Shown here: piece after piece, positions 8,233 to 17,821 of the stretch
How the letters are laid out: the number at the start of each line of letters is the position of its first letter
Position numbering within the stretch: the stretch's first letter is position 1
Position numbers and translations under genes: made by a program
The notes under the pieces: model-generated
Databases searched by the model: none
What the model saw: the letters and a program-made list of their open reading frames with translations, nothing else
What the model was told of the DNA's origin: nothing
NCBI RefSeq assembly: GCF_028747785.1
Contig: NZ_CP118158.1
Span: 4,154,001-4,218,000, forward strand
Source: Halosimplex aquaticum
GTDB lineage: Archaea; Halobacteriota; Halobacteria; Halobacteriales; Haloarculaceae
DNA: 64,000 nucleotides
Reading direction: 5' to 3'

Positions 8233-9918
8233 CTACAGCGCCGCGCCGGGCTGGTACTCGCCGAAGACGTCCCGCAACTCGTCGCAGATCTCGCCCGTCG
8301 TGGCGTAGGCCTTCACGGCGTCGACGATGTAGGGGAGGAGGTTCTCGTCGCCGCGGGCGGCCTCGCCCAGCGCGTCGAGCGCGTCCGCGACGGCCTCGTC
8401 GTCGCGCTCCTCGCGCACCGACTCCAGGCGCTCGATCTGGCTCCGCTCCTGCTCCTCGGAGACGTCCTCGATATCGGCGTCCTGGGCGTCCTCCTCGACG
8501 GTGTACTCGTTGACGCCGACGATGACCCGTTCGCCGGACTCGATCGCCTCCTGGCGTTCGTAGGCGACGTCCTGGATCTGCCGCTGGACCCAGCCGCTCT
8601 CGATGGCCTTCCGCATCCCGCCGCGGGAGTCGACCTCGTCCAGTATCTCGCGGGCCTCGGCCTCGACCTCGTCGGTGAGCGACTCGACGTAGTAGCTCCC
8701 GCCGAGGGGGTCGATCGTGTCCGCGACGCCCGACTCGTGGGCGAGGATCTGCTGGGTCCGCAGCGCCGTCCGGACGGACTTCTCGGTCGGCAGGGAGAGC
8801 GCCTCGTCTTTCCCGTTGGTGTGGAGGCTCTGCGTCCCGCCCAGCACGGCCGCGAGCGCCTGGTAAGCTACCCGGACGACGTTGTTCTCGATCTGCTGGG
8901 CGGTCAGCGTCGACCCCGCGGTCTGTGTGTGGAACTTCAGCTGCTTCGAGGCCGGCTTCTCGGCGCCGAAGCGCTCCTCCATGATCGACTGCCACATCCG
9001 GCGTGCGGCCCTGAACTTCGCCACTTCCTCCAGGATGTTGTTGTACGAGGCGAAGAAAAAGGAGAGCTGCGGGGCGAACTCGTCGACGTCGAGCCCGGCT
9101 TCCCGGGCGGCCTCGACGTACTCGATGCCGTCGGCGAGGGTGAAGGCGATCTCCTGGGCGGCGGTCGAGCCGGCCTCGCGGATGTGATAGCCCGAGATAG
9201 AGATGGTGTTGAAGTTGGGCACCTCCGCGGCGCAGTACTCGAAGATGTCGGTGATGATCCGCATCGACGGTTCCGGCGGGTAGATGTACGTGTTGCGGGC
9301 GATGTACTCCTTGAGAACGTCGTTCTGGATGGTCCCGCGGAGTTCCTCGCGGGGGACGCCCTGCTGGTCGCCGATGGCGATGTACATGGCGAGCAGGACC
9401 GCGGCGGGCGCGTTGATCGTCATCGACGTGCTCACCTCGTCCAGCGGGATGCCGTCGAAGACGGTCTCCATGTCCCGCAGCGAGTCGATGGCGACGCCCG
9501 CTTTCCCCACCTCGCCGGCGGCCATCCCGGCGTCGGAGTCGTATCCCATCTGCGTGGGGAGGTCGAACGCCATCGAGAGGCCGGTCTGGCCCTCGTCCAT
9601 GAGGTAGTGGAAGCGCTCGTTGGTCTCCGTCGCGGTGCCCATGCCGGCGTACTGGCGCATCGTCCACAGGCGCCCGCGGTACATCGTGGAGTAGACGCCG
9701 CGGGTGTACGGCTCCTCGCCGGGGAAGCCCAGGTCCTCGGCGTAGTCGAGGTCGGCAACGTCCTCCGGCGTGTAGAGCGGCGCGACCTCCTGGCCGCCGG
9801 TGTCCGTCTCGAAGGTCTCCTCGCACTCCCCGAAGCGGTCGACGGTCGGCCCGTACGTCTCGGACTCCCACTCCTCGCGGCCCTCCCGGATGGTCGCGAG
9901 GTCGTCGGGATCGAACAT
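8233..9918 (-). CDS. Methylmalonyl-CoA mutase, large (catalytic) subunit
   Basis: A 561-residue protein matching the substrate-binding TIM barrel of methylmalonyl-CoA mutase, which rearranges (R)-methylmalonyl-CoA to succinyl-CoA with adenosylcobalamin. Visible signatures include [19 protein letters not shown] near the N-terminus, the [13 protein letters not shown] segment and [18 protein letters not shown]. The length fits the archaeal two-gene arrangement in which the cobalamin-binding domain is a separate small protein. That subunit is not in this window. The ATG at 9918 starts the conserved region and lies 26 bases from a TTAG element; the extra 37 codons upstream are not conserved in style. 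It works with the epimerase at 5071-5460. Confidence 0.93.
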   Translation of the reverse strand: MFDPDDLATIREGREEWESETYGPTVDRFGECEETFETDTGGQEVAPLYTPEDVADLDYAEDLGFPGEEPYTRGVYSTMYRGRLWTMRQYAGMGTATETNERFHYLMDEGQTGLSMAFDLPTQMGYDSDAGMAAGEVGKAGVAIDSLRDMETVFDGIPLDEVSTSMTINAPAAVLLAMYIAIGDQQGVPREELRGTIQNDVLKEYIARNTYIYPPEPSMRIITDIFEYCAAEVPNFNTISISGYHIREAGSTAAQEIAFTLADGIEYVEAAREAGLDVDEFAPQLSFFFASYNNILEEVAKFRAARRMWQSIMEERFGAEKPASKQLKFHTQTAGSTLTAQQIENNVVRVAYQALAAVLGGTQSLHTNGKDEALSLPTEKSVRTALRTQQILAHESGVADTIDPLGGSYYVESLTDEVEAEAREILDEVDSRGGMRKAIESGWVQRQIQDVAYERQEAIESGERVIVGVNEYTVEEDAQDADIEDVSEEQERSQIERLESVREERDDEAVADALDALGEAARGDENLLPYIVDAVKAYATTGEICDELRDVFGEYQPGAAL

Positions 9919-10005
9919 ACCACACGGTTCGCGCGGCGGCCCCTTAGCCGTTGGCGGCGATCCGGCGGATCTGATATCACGTCCGGGCTTCAAGCACCGT
10001 TCGAC

Positions 10006-10242
10006 ATGGCCGATCCAGCCATCGAACACACCGCCCTCCGCTACGCCGCGAGTCTGGCCGCCGTCCTCGCTATCGTCCTCCTCGGAATCGGCGTCCTGTT
10101 CGCGCTCCCGGAGTCGATACCGTTCCGCGAACCAGCCATCTGGGCGGTCTGGCTCGCCACGGCGGCGGTCGCCATCGAGGTCATGGGCCGCATCGAAAAC
10201 GGCGAGTCACCGATCCGGAAGCGACTCCGACGACTCACCTGA
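10006..10242 (+). CDS. Small two-helix membrane protein
   Basis: A 78-residue protein with two hydrophobic helices (about residues 12-33 and 42-60) and a basic C-terminal tail (IRKRLRRLT). It is divergent from the mutase gene. I do not recognise a family. Its coding potential is supported by a clean start-to-stop frame with membrane-protein composition. Confidence 0.6.
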   Translation: MADPAIEHTALRYAASLAAVLAIVLLGIGVLFALPESIPFREPAIWAVWLATAAVAIEVMGRIENGESPIRKRLRRLT

Positions 10243-10304
10243 ACCGTTCGACCGGCTCGCCCGGCGGCAGCGCCACACGGTGTTGCCGTCGCCCGGCGAC
10301 CGCG

Positions 10305-12350
10305 CTACAACGCGCCGCCGTCGGTGCCGTTGCCGCTGGTCTGGTCGCCACTAGTTTCGTTGCCGACGGGAGTGGTTCCACTCCCGCCGTCGCCGCTGGT
10401 TCCGTTCCCGGTGGCGTTCCCACCGGTGCCTCCGCCGGTTTCGTTGCCGGTGGAACCGCTCCCGCCGTCCGAGTCGTCGTCGGTGGTCACCACGAAGTCG
10501 TGGTCGGAGATCGGCGTCCCGTAGATCGTCTCGCCGACGAGCCGGGCCGCGAAGTCGTCGGGGTCGAAGCCGGCGTCGCCAACCGGGAAGCGGACGACGA
10601 GGTCCCTGTCGCCGTCGGAGTCGGCGTCCTCTTCGCTCCCCCCGCCGACCGCCCGGGCGCCGTCGCCCTCGTCCACGACCCGCGGCGGTCCGAATCGCAG
10701 CGTCCCGACGTCGACCGTGGTGGGGTCGAACTCGTCGGTGTGCTCGATGCAGACTTCGATTTCGCCGCTCCCTTCGTACGGCACCGACGCGGGCCACTCC
10801 TCGTCCGGTTCGATGTCGATCGAGACCCCCGGCGACTCGCGGGTGAACACGGTGACGGTCCCGGTCGCGGCCGACGACGATGGGGTTCCGGTCGCGGCCG
10901 ACGATGGGGTCCCGGTGCCGGTGTCGGTCCCCGCGGTCGCCGTCTGGCCGCCGGTCGCCTGCCGCCGTCCGCCGACGGCGACGACGTGTCCGCCGCCGCC
11001 CGTCGCCACCGCCCGGCCGAACTGCGAACCGTCGGCCGACTCGGGCGGCGCGAGCCGGCTCGACTGACTCCAGCCGCCGTCGCGGCTGTCGAAGACGTAG
11101 GCACCGCCTGTCGACGGCGATTCGCCGTTCCCGGTCTCTCCGCCGACGCCGCTGTCTCCGCCGCCTTCTCCGGACGCGGAGTCGCCGTCGAACACGGCGC
11201 CGACGACGGCGCAGTCGCCGTCGGTTGCGAGCGCCGCGTCCGTCCCGACGCGCTCGCCGCTCGATCCCCCTTCGGCGGAGAGCCGCTGGACCGGCGCCAG
11301 CGAGATGCCGCCGAACACGCCGGCGTACCCCGTGGGACCGCTCGCGCGGTCCGAGCTATCGGTCTCCGACTCGCCGGAGTCCGACGCGGGCGCCTCCGGC
11401 GCGCAGAGGACGCTGTCGGTTCCGTTGGTCGCAGTCGCACTGCCGAAGGCCGCGGCGGCGTCGGTCGGGTTCTCGGCCGACCTGACGTGGTCCCACGGGT
11501 CTTCGGTGAACGCGGCGACGACGCCGGCGCCGTCGGCCGCCCCCGGTGCGCCGACCAGCGCCGTCGCGCCGTCCGCCGACAGCGAGACGGACTCTCCGGC
11601 GTGGTCGTCCGCCGACCCGTCCGGGAGCTGAAGCTTCGCCGTCCGGGACCACGAGGCGCCGCCGTCGCTGTCCTCGGTACGGTCGAAGACGTAGGCCGCG
11701 CCGGTTCTGGCGGGGGTGGCGTCGGCGGCGGGCGCGCCGGCGACGACCCGCTCGCCCGCGTCGTCGACGGCGACCGCCGTGCCGAGGTGGTCCCGGGTGG
11801 CCGCTTCGTCGCCGGCCATGAGCCGCGCCTCTTGCGTCCACGAGCCACTCTCGCGGACGAAGACCAGGACGCCGCCGCACTGCCCGGCCAGTGCGTCCTC
11901 ACCGGGCATGCCGACGACGACGGTCTCGCCCGCGGCGTCGACGTCGACGGACTCGCCGACGTAATCGAGGCGCGCCCGGGGTTCCCGCGGGAGTACGGTC
12001 TCGCGCGTCCAGCCGCCGTCTTCGGAGACGTAGACGGACACGCCGCCGGTTCTGACTTCCCCCTCCCGACGCGTCGGGTCGCCGACGACGAGCGTCTCCC
12101 CGGCGGCGTCGAGCGTGAGCGAACTGCCGAACGCGTCGCTGGCGCCGTCGGCGTCGAGGGTCGTCGCCGTCCAGTCGACCGGTGGGGCGTGGTCGGCGCG
12201 GACGCCATTGGGCGCGGACCGGAGCGCGGTGGCCCCGAGCGCCGCCGCCGCCGCTCCCTTGAGGACGCTGCGTCTGGAGACCACGTAGTCGCCGTCGGTC
12301 GCCGACTGTCGGTCGTCCGGACCGTCGGACGCGGAGTTGCCCGTGTGCAT
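10305..12350 (-). CDS. Exported FG-GAP-like beta-propeller protein (Tat signal)
   Basis: A 681-residue protein with a twin-arginine signal (SRRSVLKG with Arg26-Arg27, then an Ala-rich hydrophobic stretch), so it is folded before export. The mature part has repeats of roughly 55-60 residues with the pattern G(ES)V.VDAAGE..VVG.P......GGV.VF, typical of FG-GAP/integrin-alpha beta-propellers. A domain starting near ESPGVSIDIEP follows, then a Gly/Thr/Asn-rich tail of about 60 residues with many possible N-glycosylation sites. It probably sits at the cell surface or in the medium; no enzyme motif is visible. The gene is solitary. Confidence 0.72.
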   Translation of the reverse strand: MHTGNSASDGPDDRQSATDGDYVVSRRSVLKGAAAAALGATALRSAPNGVRADHAPPVDWTATTLDADGASDAFGSSLTLDAAGETLVVGDPTRREGEVRTGGVSVYVSEDGGWTRETVLPREPRARLDYVGESVDVDAAGETVVVGMPGEDALAGQCGGVLVFVRESGSWTQEARLMAGDEAATRDHLGTAVAVDDAGERVVAGAPAADATPARTGAAYVFDRTEDSDGGASWSRTAKLQLPDGSADDHAGESVSLSADGATALVGAPGAADGAGVVAAFTEDPWDHVRSAENPTDAAAAFGSATATNGTDSVLCAPEAPASDSGESETDSSDRASGPTGYAGVFGGISLAPVQRLSAEGGSSGERVGTDAALATDGDCAVVGAVFDGDSASGEGGGDSGVGGETGNGESPSTGGAYVFDSRDGGWSQSSRLAPPESADGSQFGRAVATGGGGHVVAVGGRRQATGGQTATAGTDTGTGTPSSAATGTPSSSAATGTVTVFTRESPGVSIDIEPDEEWPASVPYEGSGEIEVCIEHTDEFDPTTVDVGTLRFGPPRVVDEGDGARAVGGGSEEDADSDGDRDLVVRFPVGDAGFDPDDFAARLVGETIYGTPISDHDFVVTTDDDSDGGSGSTGNETGGGTGGNATGNGTSGDGGSGTTPVGNETSGDQTSGNGTDGGAL

Positions 12351-12512
12351 GGGTGGCTGTCGGGAGCGACGCCGCAGCCCCGCATTGTAATAGACCGCTT
12401 ATGGCGCTCTATACGCCCAATATCGCGGCGCCAGTTCGCGAGAGATAGCCGTCGAGAACGCCGCTCGACCGCCGGTTCGCGGGCGTCGATACGCGGCGGC
12501 CGACCAGCGAAC

Positions 12513-12560
12513 CGCGACCGCCGAGGAGTAATCGCGACCGCCGAGGAGTAATCGCGACCG
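12513..12560. repeat. Tandem 20-bp repeat (2.4 units)
   Basis: The unit CGCGACCGCCGAGGAGTAAT occurs twice in perfect succession (12513-12532 and 12533-12552), followed by the first eight bases of a third unit. It lies just beyond the 3' end of the GH2 glycosidase gene. Confidence 0.9.
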
Positions 12561-12569
12561 CGGCGGCAG

Positions 12570-14909
12570 TCAGTCGTCAGCGCCGACGGCGACTCGCACG
12601 CTGTCGCCGTCGAGGCCGTCGGCCTCCGCCGTAATCTCCAGGGGGCCGCCGTCGCGGTCGGCCTGGACGACGGCGATGCAGGTGCCGTGGTACGCCGAGC
12701 GCGACTCGGCGACGTACGGTTCGTTGCTGTCGAGGTCGCCGTTGTCGACGCCGACGATCTCGCCCGCGCCAGCGGCGGAGAACCGGATCTCGTCGTCGGC
12801 GCGCGGGACGCGGACGCCCTCGTCGTCGGTGACGGTCGCCTCGACGTAGACGAGGTCGCGGCCGTCGGCGGCGATGGTCTCGCGGTCGGCCTCCAGTTCG
12901 ACGCGGTCGGGTTCGCCGGCCGTCTCCAGTTCGTGCTCGGCGACGACCTCGCCGTCTTCTTTCCCCACGGCTCGCAGCGACCCGGCCTCGTAGGGAATGT
13001 ACCACTCGATCATCCGGTCAGTGGTGTCGGCGAGTTCGCGCTCGCCCATCCACTCGCCGTTCCGGTACAGTTCGACCGTCTCGCAGTTGGTGAACGTGAC
13101 GAGGTGGACGAAGTCGCGCGAGCCGTCGCGGTCGGGGAACGTCCAGTGCTCGGAGACGGCGGGCCAGCTCCAGTTGGGTCGGCCCGCCGGGCGCTCGCGG
13201 TCCTGGTCGAACGCGGCGATCTGGACCATCGGTTCCTCGGACCAGACGCTCTCGTGGAAGCCCGTCTCGGGCTTGGGCGCGCCGGTGGTGTCGATCAGTC
13301 CGGTGGCCCAGCCCTTGTTGGGCCACTCGCGGGACTCGCCGAGGTAGTCGATCCCCGACCAGATGAACTGGCCCGCGACGAAGTCGTTGTCGGCGACGCC
13401 GAACCAGGGGTTCTCGGCGATGAAGCCGATGTCCTCGTCCTCGCCGCCGAGGAAGAAGGGCTTGGCCTCCGAGCTGATGATCGGTTTGTCGAGGCCGGCC
13501 TCCCGGAACGCCTCGAACCACTGCTCCTGGTAGTTACACGAGAGGACGTCGACGTGCTCGCCGATGTCTTCCAGCTGGGCGATCATGCCGGCGGTGTCGC
13601 CGCCCCACGGCGCCGCGCCGTAGGTAACCGGCCGCGTCGGGTCCATCTCTGCGGTGGCCTCGGTGAGCATCGCGAGGTCGTCGAGCATCGAGTCGTCGCC
13701 CTGGTCGTAGGACTCGTTACCGACGCTCCAGCAGACGATCGACGGGTGGTTGCGGTCGCGGTCGATCATCGCCGCCAGGTCGCGGCGCCACCACTCGTCG
13801 AACCACTCGTCGGCGCCCTCGTGGCGCCACTTGTCGAAGGCCTCGTCGACGACGAGGAAGCCCATCCGGTCGCAGAGGTCCAGCAGCTCGGGCTGGGGCG
13901 GGTTGTGGCTCATCCGGATGGCGTTGCAGCCGATGTCCTGGAGGGTCTCCAGGCGGCGTTCGAGGGCGCGCTCGGGCACCGCGGCGCCGAGGCAGCCGGC
14001 GTCGTGGTGGAGGTTGACGCCCTTCATCGTCACCGGATCGCCGTTGAGGTAGAAGCCCTGGTCGCTCGTCCACTCGAAGGTGCGGATGCCGAACGGCGTG
14101 ACGTAGTCGTCGACGGGTTCACCGTCGCGGTAGACGACGCTGCGGACGAAGTGGCGGGTCGGCTCGTTCAGCGTCCAGCGGTCCGGATCGGCGACCGAGA
14201 GGCGCTGTTCGAACTCGTGGGCCTCGTCGGGCTCGACCGTCGTCTCGCTCCCGGCGGTCGCCACGATCTCGCCGTCTTCGTCGACGATGTCGGTCTCCAG
14301 CGCGCAGTCGACGGCGCCGCTCTCAGCGTTCTCGACCTCGGTCAGCACCTGGACCTCCGCGCGGTGGCCGTTCGCGGCGGTCGTGCGCACGTCGGTGCCG
14401 AACGGCGTGATAGCGACCGAGTCGGTCTCGATCAGGTAGGCGTTGCGGTAGATGCCCGAGCCGGTGTACCAGCGACTGTGGGGGTACTCGTCGTTGTCGA
14501 CGCGGACGGCGAGCGTCTCGCCGCCGGAGACGCCGAACTCGTCGAGGTCGTAGGTGACCGTCGAGTAGCCGTACGGTCGGTGGCCGACGTGTTCGCCGTC
14601 GACGTACACGTCGAAGTTGCGGTAGACGCCGTCGAGGCGGAGCGTCGGCTCGCCGTCGACGTCGTCGGGCAGTTCGCGGCGGTACCAGCCGATCCCGCCG
14701 GGCGCGAAGCCCTGCTGCTGGTCGCCGGGATTGTCCGGGTCCCACGGTCCCTCGATGCTCCAGTCGTGGGGCACCTCGACGGCCTCCCATTCGGAATCGT
14801 CTAGCGACGGGTCCTCCCCGTTCTCGACGTCGCCGCGGTGGAACCGCCAGCCCTGCTCTAGCCGGCGCGTCCGTCGGTGCTCCTCGCTCGGTCGCGAGCC
14901 CGCTGTCAT
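12570..14909 (-). CDS. Glycoside hydrolase family 2 (beta-galactosidase-like)
   Basis: A 779-residue enzyme with the GH2 domain order: an N-terminal jelly-roll sugar-binding domain (VPHDWSIEGPW, then GVYRNFDVYVDGEHVG), an immunoglobulin-like domain, the TIM barrel, and two C-terminal beta domains. The acid/base is probably Glu399 (SVGNES) and the nucleophile Glu481 (ISSEAKP). It should cleave terminal beta-linked sugars. The C-terminal layout resembles bacterial beta-galactosidases with a DUF4982-like domain, but glucuronidase or mannosidase activity is not excluded. There is no signal peptide, so it acts inside the cell. A start at 14909 fits a TATA-like AATTAG 27 bases upstream. No sugar transporter lies beside it. 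Confidence 0.88.
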   Translation of the reverse strand: MTAGSRPSEEHRRTRRLEQGWRFHRGDVENGEDPSLDDSEWEAVEVPHDWSIEGPWDPDNPGDQQQGFAPGGIGWYRRELPDDVDGEPTLRLDGVYRNFDVYVDGEHVGHRPYGYSTVTYDLDEFGVSGGETLAVRVDNDEYPHSRWYTGSGIYRNAYLIETDSVAITPFGTDVRTTAANGHRAEVQVLTEVENAESGAVDCALETDIVDEDGEIVATAGSETTVEPDEAHEFEQRLSVADPDRWTLNEPTRHFVRSVVYRDGEPVDDYVTPFGIRTFEWTSDQGFYLNGDPVTMKGVNLHHDAGCLGAAVPERALERRLETLQDIGCNAIRMSHNPPQPELLDLCDRMGFLVVDEAFDKWRHEGADEWFDEWWRRDLAAMIDRDRNHPSIVCWSVGNESYDQGDDSMLDDLAMLTEATAEMDPTRPVTYGAAPWGGDTAGMIAQLEDIGEHVDVLSCNYQEQWFEAFREAGLDKPIISSEAKPFFLGGEDEDIGFIAENPWFGVADNDFVAGQFIWSGIDYLGESREWPNKGWATGLIDTTGAPKPETGFHESVWSEEPMVQIAAFDQDRERPAGRPNWSWPAVSEHWTFPDRDGSRDFVHLVTFTNCETVELYRNGEWMGERELADTTDRMIEWYIPYEAGSLRAVGKEDGEVVAEHELETAGEPDRVELEADRETIAADGRDLVYVEATVTDDEGVRVPRADDEIRFSAAGAGEIVGVDNGDLDSNEPYVAESRSAYHGTCIAVVQADRDGGPLEITAEADGLDGDSVRVAVGADD

Positions 14910-14991
14910 ACGGTGACACTCACCCACGTCCGCCAATTAGTTTCCGACTTCGGATCACTGCGGGGGTCCGTGGAGTCGGGGGTGCCCGCTG

Positions 14992-15723
14992 TCAGTCCTC
15001 GTCGATGAGATAGCGGAAGGCCCTGAGCGTGTTGCGGCCGCTCTCGGTCAGCGAGACGCGGGTCGAGCGGCCCACCTCTTCGAGGTCGACGTAGCCGTTC
15101 TCGGCGAGCGGTCCGAGGACGTGGCTGTCGAGCAGGCGGTACTCGCTCTTGCGGTTGGCGGCGTCGCGCTCGGCGATGAACGGGAGGTCCGCTTGCTTCC
15201 CGAAGTCGATGAGGTCGCGCTTGCGGGCGCCGTCCTCGCGGTCGAGGTAGTCCATCACGGCGACGTGCTGGGGTTCCGGGCTCTGCATCGGGTAGGTGGG
15301 GAGTTCGGTAATCTCGCGGATCCCCTCGGCGACGTCGCCGTCGGTCTCGGCTGCGTAGCGCTTGGCGCGGACGTAGTACGGCGTCGCGCCGGTCGCCATG
15401 CAGGCGATCATGCCGCCGATCGCGGTGACTTTCGACCCCGAAGCGAGGTTGACGTACACCTCGTGGTCGGCGAAGCGAGTCGCCAGCTCCGCCACGGTCC
15501 CGATGGAGTCGTAGAAGTCGAAGATGTTGCACGGGACCGTCTCGTGGTCGATCCCCTCGGCGTCGAACCGTTCGCGCACCGTCTCGGCGTAGGAGGGGTG
15601 GTCGGTCTCGTCCTCGTACCGCAGGAGGACGACGCGGTCGGCGCGCAGTCGGACCGCGGGCAGGACGATCCGGTCGTTCTCGTAGCCCACCGGGATGAGG
15701 TGGACCCGCTCCGGGACTTCCAT
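14992..15723 (-). CDS. CARF-like/winged-helix regulator (DUF6293, HFX_2341 type)
   Basis: A 243-residue protein. Residues 1-140 look like a Rossmann-type ligand domain of the CARF kind: a starting strand (VHLIPVGYENDRIV) and a strand-turn NLASGSKVTAIGG with the glycine/serine loop typical of this fold. The C-terminal 90 residues form a winged helix ending in a regulator-like tail (VSLTESGRNTLRAF). Haloarchaeal proteins of this kind are called HFX_2341-family regulators. I infer that it senses a small nucleotide and binds DNA; no CRISPR genes are nearby. The solitary gene gives no hint of its targets. Confidence 0.78.
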   Translation of the reverse strand: MEVPERVHLIPVGYENDRIVLPAVRLRADRVVLLRYEDETDHPSYAETVRERFDAEGIDHETVPCNIFDFYDSIGTVAELATRFADHEVYVNLASGSKVTAIGGMIACMATGATPYYVRAKRYAAETDGDVAEGIREITELPTYPMQSPEPQHVAVMDYLDREDGARKRDLIDFGKQADLPFIAERDAANRKSEYRLLDSHVLGPLAENGYVDLEEVGRSTRVSLTESGRNTLRAFRYLIDED

Positions 15724-15896
15724 GCTCGACGCCTCTCGGCCCGCCGGGAAAACGATTGTCCTGACACAGCCGACACAGCGACCGACGGGCGGGCGGTCGC
15801 GGAGTCGCCTCGCCGAGACCGCGACCCGTCCGCCGATTATACGCGGTGAAAAACGCGACGGGGGATTTTTGGTGGGATGCGTCGTCAGTGGGGGAC

Positions 15897-16058
15897 ATGC
15901 CGGTCATGGCGAGCGACGACTTCTCGGTCCACACCGACGACTGTGACCGTTTCGACGACGGAATGCCGATATCGAACCTCCCCGACGAGGTGACGTCGAT
16001 CGACGACCTCGACTGCGAGTGCTGGAGCGGTTTCGACTCGCTCGACGAGATCGGGTGA
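15897..16058 (+). CDS. Small acidic cysteine-containing protein
   Basis: A possible 53-residue protein, very rich in Asp and Ser, with three cysteines in DCDRF and CEC. A T-rich element at 15866-15870 lies about 27-30 bases before the ATG, as for neighbouring leaderless genes. A start at 15906 is also possible. I do not recognise the family, and the short length leaves some doubt that it is expressed. Confidence 0.45.
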   Translation: MPVMASDDFSVHTDDCDRFDDGMPISNLPDEVTSIDDLDCECWSGFDSLDEIG

Positions 16059-16163
16059 CCGGTCGCGGGCCCGTCCGCTCCGTTACCGCCTCACCGCGTG
16101 GCGTGGTACCGGTGCCCGCCGCGGGGCTACGCTTTTCACGTCCCCCCGCGACCATCGTTACTC

Positions 16164-16787
16164 GTGCCCTCTGTTCACGTCAATCGGGAGGCGGTCGAGC
16201 GGCGGATGGAGCGATTGCGGGACGAGTACGGCGAGGTGGCCGTCGAGGAAGTCGACGAGGAGGTGCCCCCGGAGCGGTTCGAGACGCTCCGGGAGGGATC
16301 CAGGAGCGGGTACATCGGCGGCGCGTACGCCTGGGTCGTTCGCGAGCCGGACCAGGCGGCCGACCTCACCGAGTCGATGCCCGACAGCGTCGACGACGGC
16401 CGACGCGTCCTGATGATCCTCGGCCGCGGCGCCACCCGCTGGGGGCTGGCCGGCGGCGGCCAGGAGGGCGACGAAACCTTCGAGGAGACCGCCGTCCGAG
16501 AGGTCCGCGAGGAGACGAGTGTCGAGTGCGAGATCACCGACTGCTTCCTGTTTCGCCGCTTCAGGACCGACTCGGCGGGCGACCACGACGAGCGGTTACA
16601 CGCCCTCTACGTCTTCTTCGACGCCGCGTACGCCGGCGGGCACATCGCCGTCCAGCCGGGCGAACTCAACGGCGCCGCGTGGTTCGCCGAACCCCCCGGT
16701 CGGATGCACCCGGCCAACGAGTTCCGCGCCGACGACTTCTGGGAGGACTACGCGGCCGACGACCCGCTCGGTGACTTCGAGTGGTGA
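16164..16787 (+). CDS. Nudix hydrolase
   Basis: A 207-residue protein. A helical N-terminal region of about 70 residues (REAVERRMERLRDEYGE) precedes a Nudix domain with the box GGGQEGDETFEETAVREVREET; the glycine that usually ends the box is serine. I chose a GTG start at 16164 because a CTTTTC element lies 28 bases upstream and the first residues become MPSVHVNREAVERR, a form common in haloarchaeal relatives. The substrate is unknown. A zinc-ribbon gene lies convergently just downstream. Confidence 0.8.
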   Translation: MPSVHVNREAVERRMERLRDEYGEVAVEEVDEEVPPERFETLREGSRSGYIGGAYAWVVREPDQAADLTESMPDSVDDGRRVLMILGRGATRWGLAGGGQEGDETFEETAVREVREETSVECEITDCFLFRRFRTDSAGDHDERLHALYVFFDAAYAGGHIAVQPGELNGAAWFAEPPGRMHPANEFRADDFWEDYAADDPLGDFEW

Positions 16788-16844
16788 GACGGGGACCGGA
16801 CGGACGCTGCCTGCTCGCGGACAGGCCGGGGCGTTCGAACCGGC

Positions 16845-16988
16845 TCAGTCCACCACCTGGATGCGGTTCATTCGGCAGATGGGACAACAGACGGCCGTCT
16901 CGGACCGCGGGACGACGAACTGCACCTCGCAGGTCTTGCAGACGTACGTCTTCCCGCGGTCCTGCGTGACCTCGGTTATCTCCGCCAT
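16845..16988 (-). CDS. Small zinc-ribbon protein
   Basis: A 47-residue protein with two cysteine knuckles, CKTC and CCPIC, separated by 15 residues (first knuckle near Cys16-Cys19). It is one of the many small single zinc-finger proteins of haloarchaea, probably binding nucleic acid or a protein partner. The ATG at 16988 begins the conserved part. A longer form starting at 17069 would add 27 residues and fits a TATA-like element near 17100, so the start is uncertain. Confidence 0.7.
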   Translation of the reverse strand: MAEITEVTQDRGKTYVCKTCEVQFVVPRSETAVCCPICRMNRIQVVD

Positions 16989-17176
16989 CGGTTCGACCTC
17001 GATACCGCCCGTCGGGACCGGTTCGCTGCGCTCGTGTCGTCGGTCACGGCTTCCACTGTCCCGTGACATAGGGCCGCACGGTATATGCCACTTGTTACCA
17101 AATAGTGCCGTGTGGTCCCAGCACAGCGGGGCCGAGCCACCAACGACCAAATACCGCGGTCGACAACGCCCAGGAG

Positions 17177-17686
17177 ATGGACGCGATACGCGATCCGGCG
17201 ACGCTCCGGGAGGAGCCGGACGTCGAGTACAGCGAGACGCGGACGACCGACGGACAGGACGCCTTCGACTACTTCGACGGCATCGCGGGACTCGTCGCGA
17301 TCGGGATCACGAACGACGAGGGCGCGGTGCTGCTGATGGACAGCCCGCACGGCTGGCGGCTGCCCTACGGGCACGTCGACGCCGGTTCGGACTGGCTGGC
17401 GCGGACCGAGGAGATCGGCGAGATGCTGACCGGCGTCCCGGTTCGAGCCGCCGAAGTCCTCCGGGTCAGCGAGATCACGCACGAGTTGCGAACCGACGCG
17501 GACCAGACGGCCACGAGTTTCGACGCGGTCGTCGGCACGGACCCGGTCGACGGCGAACCCCTCGCCCACGATCCGACCTTCGGCGAGTGGGAGACCCTGG
17601 AACTGGACTGGTTCGACGAGGTGCCCGAGGACGCCTACCACACTCACGCCGACGCCGTCGACGACATCGAGTACTTCCTGGAGTGA
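17177..17686 (+). CDS. Degenerate Nudix-fold protein
   Basis: A 169-residue protein with the strands of a Nudix domain (LVAIGITNDEGAVLLM, then WRLPYGHVDAG), but the catalytic helix reads ARTEEIGEMLTGV in place of the usual REVxEExG. The arginine and one glutamate needed for metal binding appear to be missing. It may bind rather than hydrolyse a nucleotide. The AAATAC element near 17151 is 26 bases from the ATG, indicating a leaderless message. It is divergent from the zinc-ribbon gene. Confidence 0.65.
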   Translation: MDAIRDPATLREEPDVEYSETRTTDGQDAFDYFDGIAGLVAIGITNDEGAVLLMDSPHGWRLPYGHVDAGSDWLARTEEIGEMLTGVPVRAAEVLRVSEITHELRTDADQTATSFDAVVGTDPVDGEPLAHDPTFGEWETLELDWFDEVPEDAYHTHADAVDDIEYFLE

Positions 17687-17821
17687 GCGCTGGCGTGGCC
17701 GGGTCGCGGCCGCGGCGCCGCCGCTCGGCGATCCGGGAACGATGACGACTGTGTCGACTGTCGCGTCATTCAAGATTATGTCTGCACAGTAGCTTTACCG
17801 GTCTCCTGCGACCGTCCGGGT

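Noticed and set aside
7067..9925. A 952-codon minus-strand open frame over the mutase and membrane genes
   Set aside because: It is a shifted frame of real genes, rich in Arg and Pro. The mutase and DUF998-like frames carry all recognisable motifs.
10500..12551. A 683-codon plus-strand frame opposite the exported propeller gene
   Set aside because: Low-complexity Arg/Val/Asp composition, and the minus strand holds a Tat signal and propeller repeats.
12687..14804. A 705-codon open frame on the plus strand across the GH2 gene
   Set aside because: High GC content and the codon pattern of the true gene create long open frames on the opposite strand. The translation is Arg/Val/Asp-rich without motifs, while the minus strand has all GH2 signatures.
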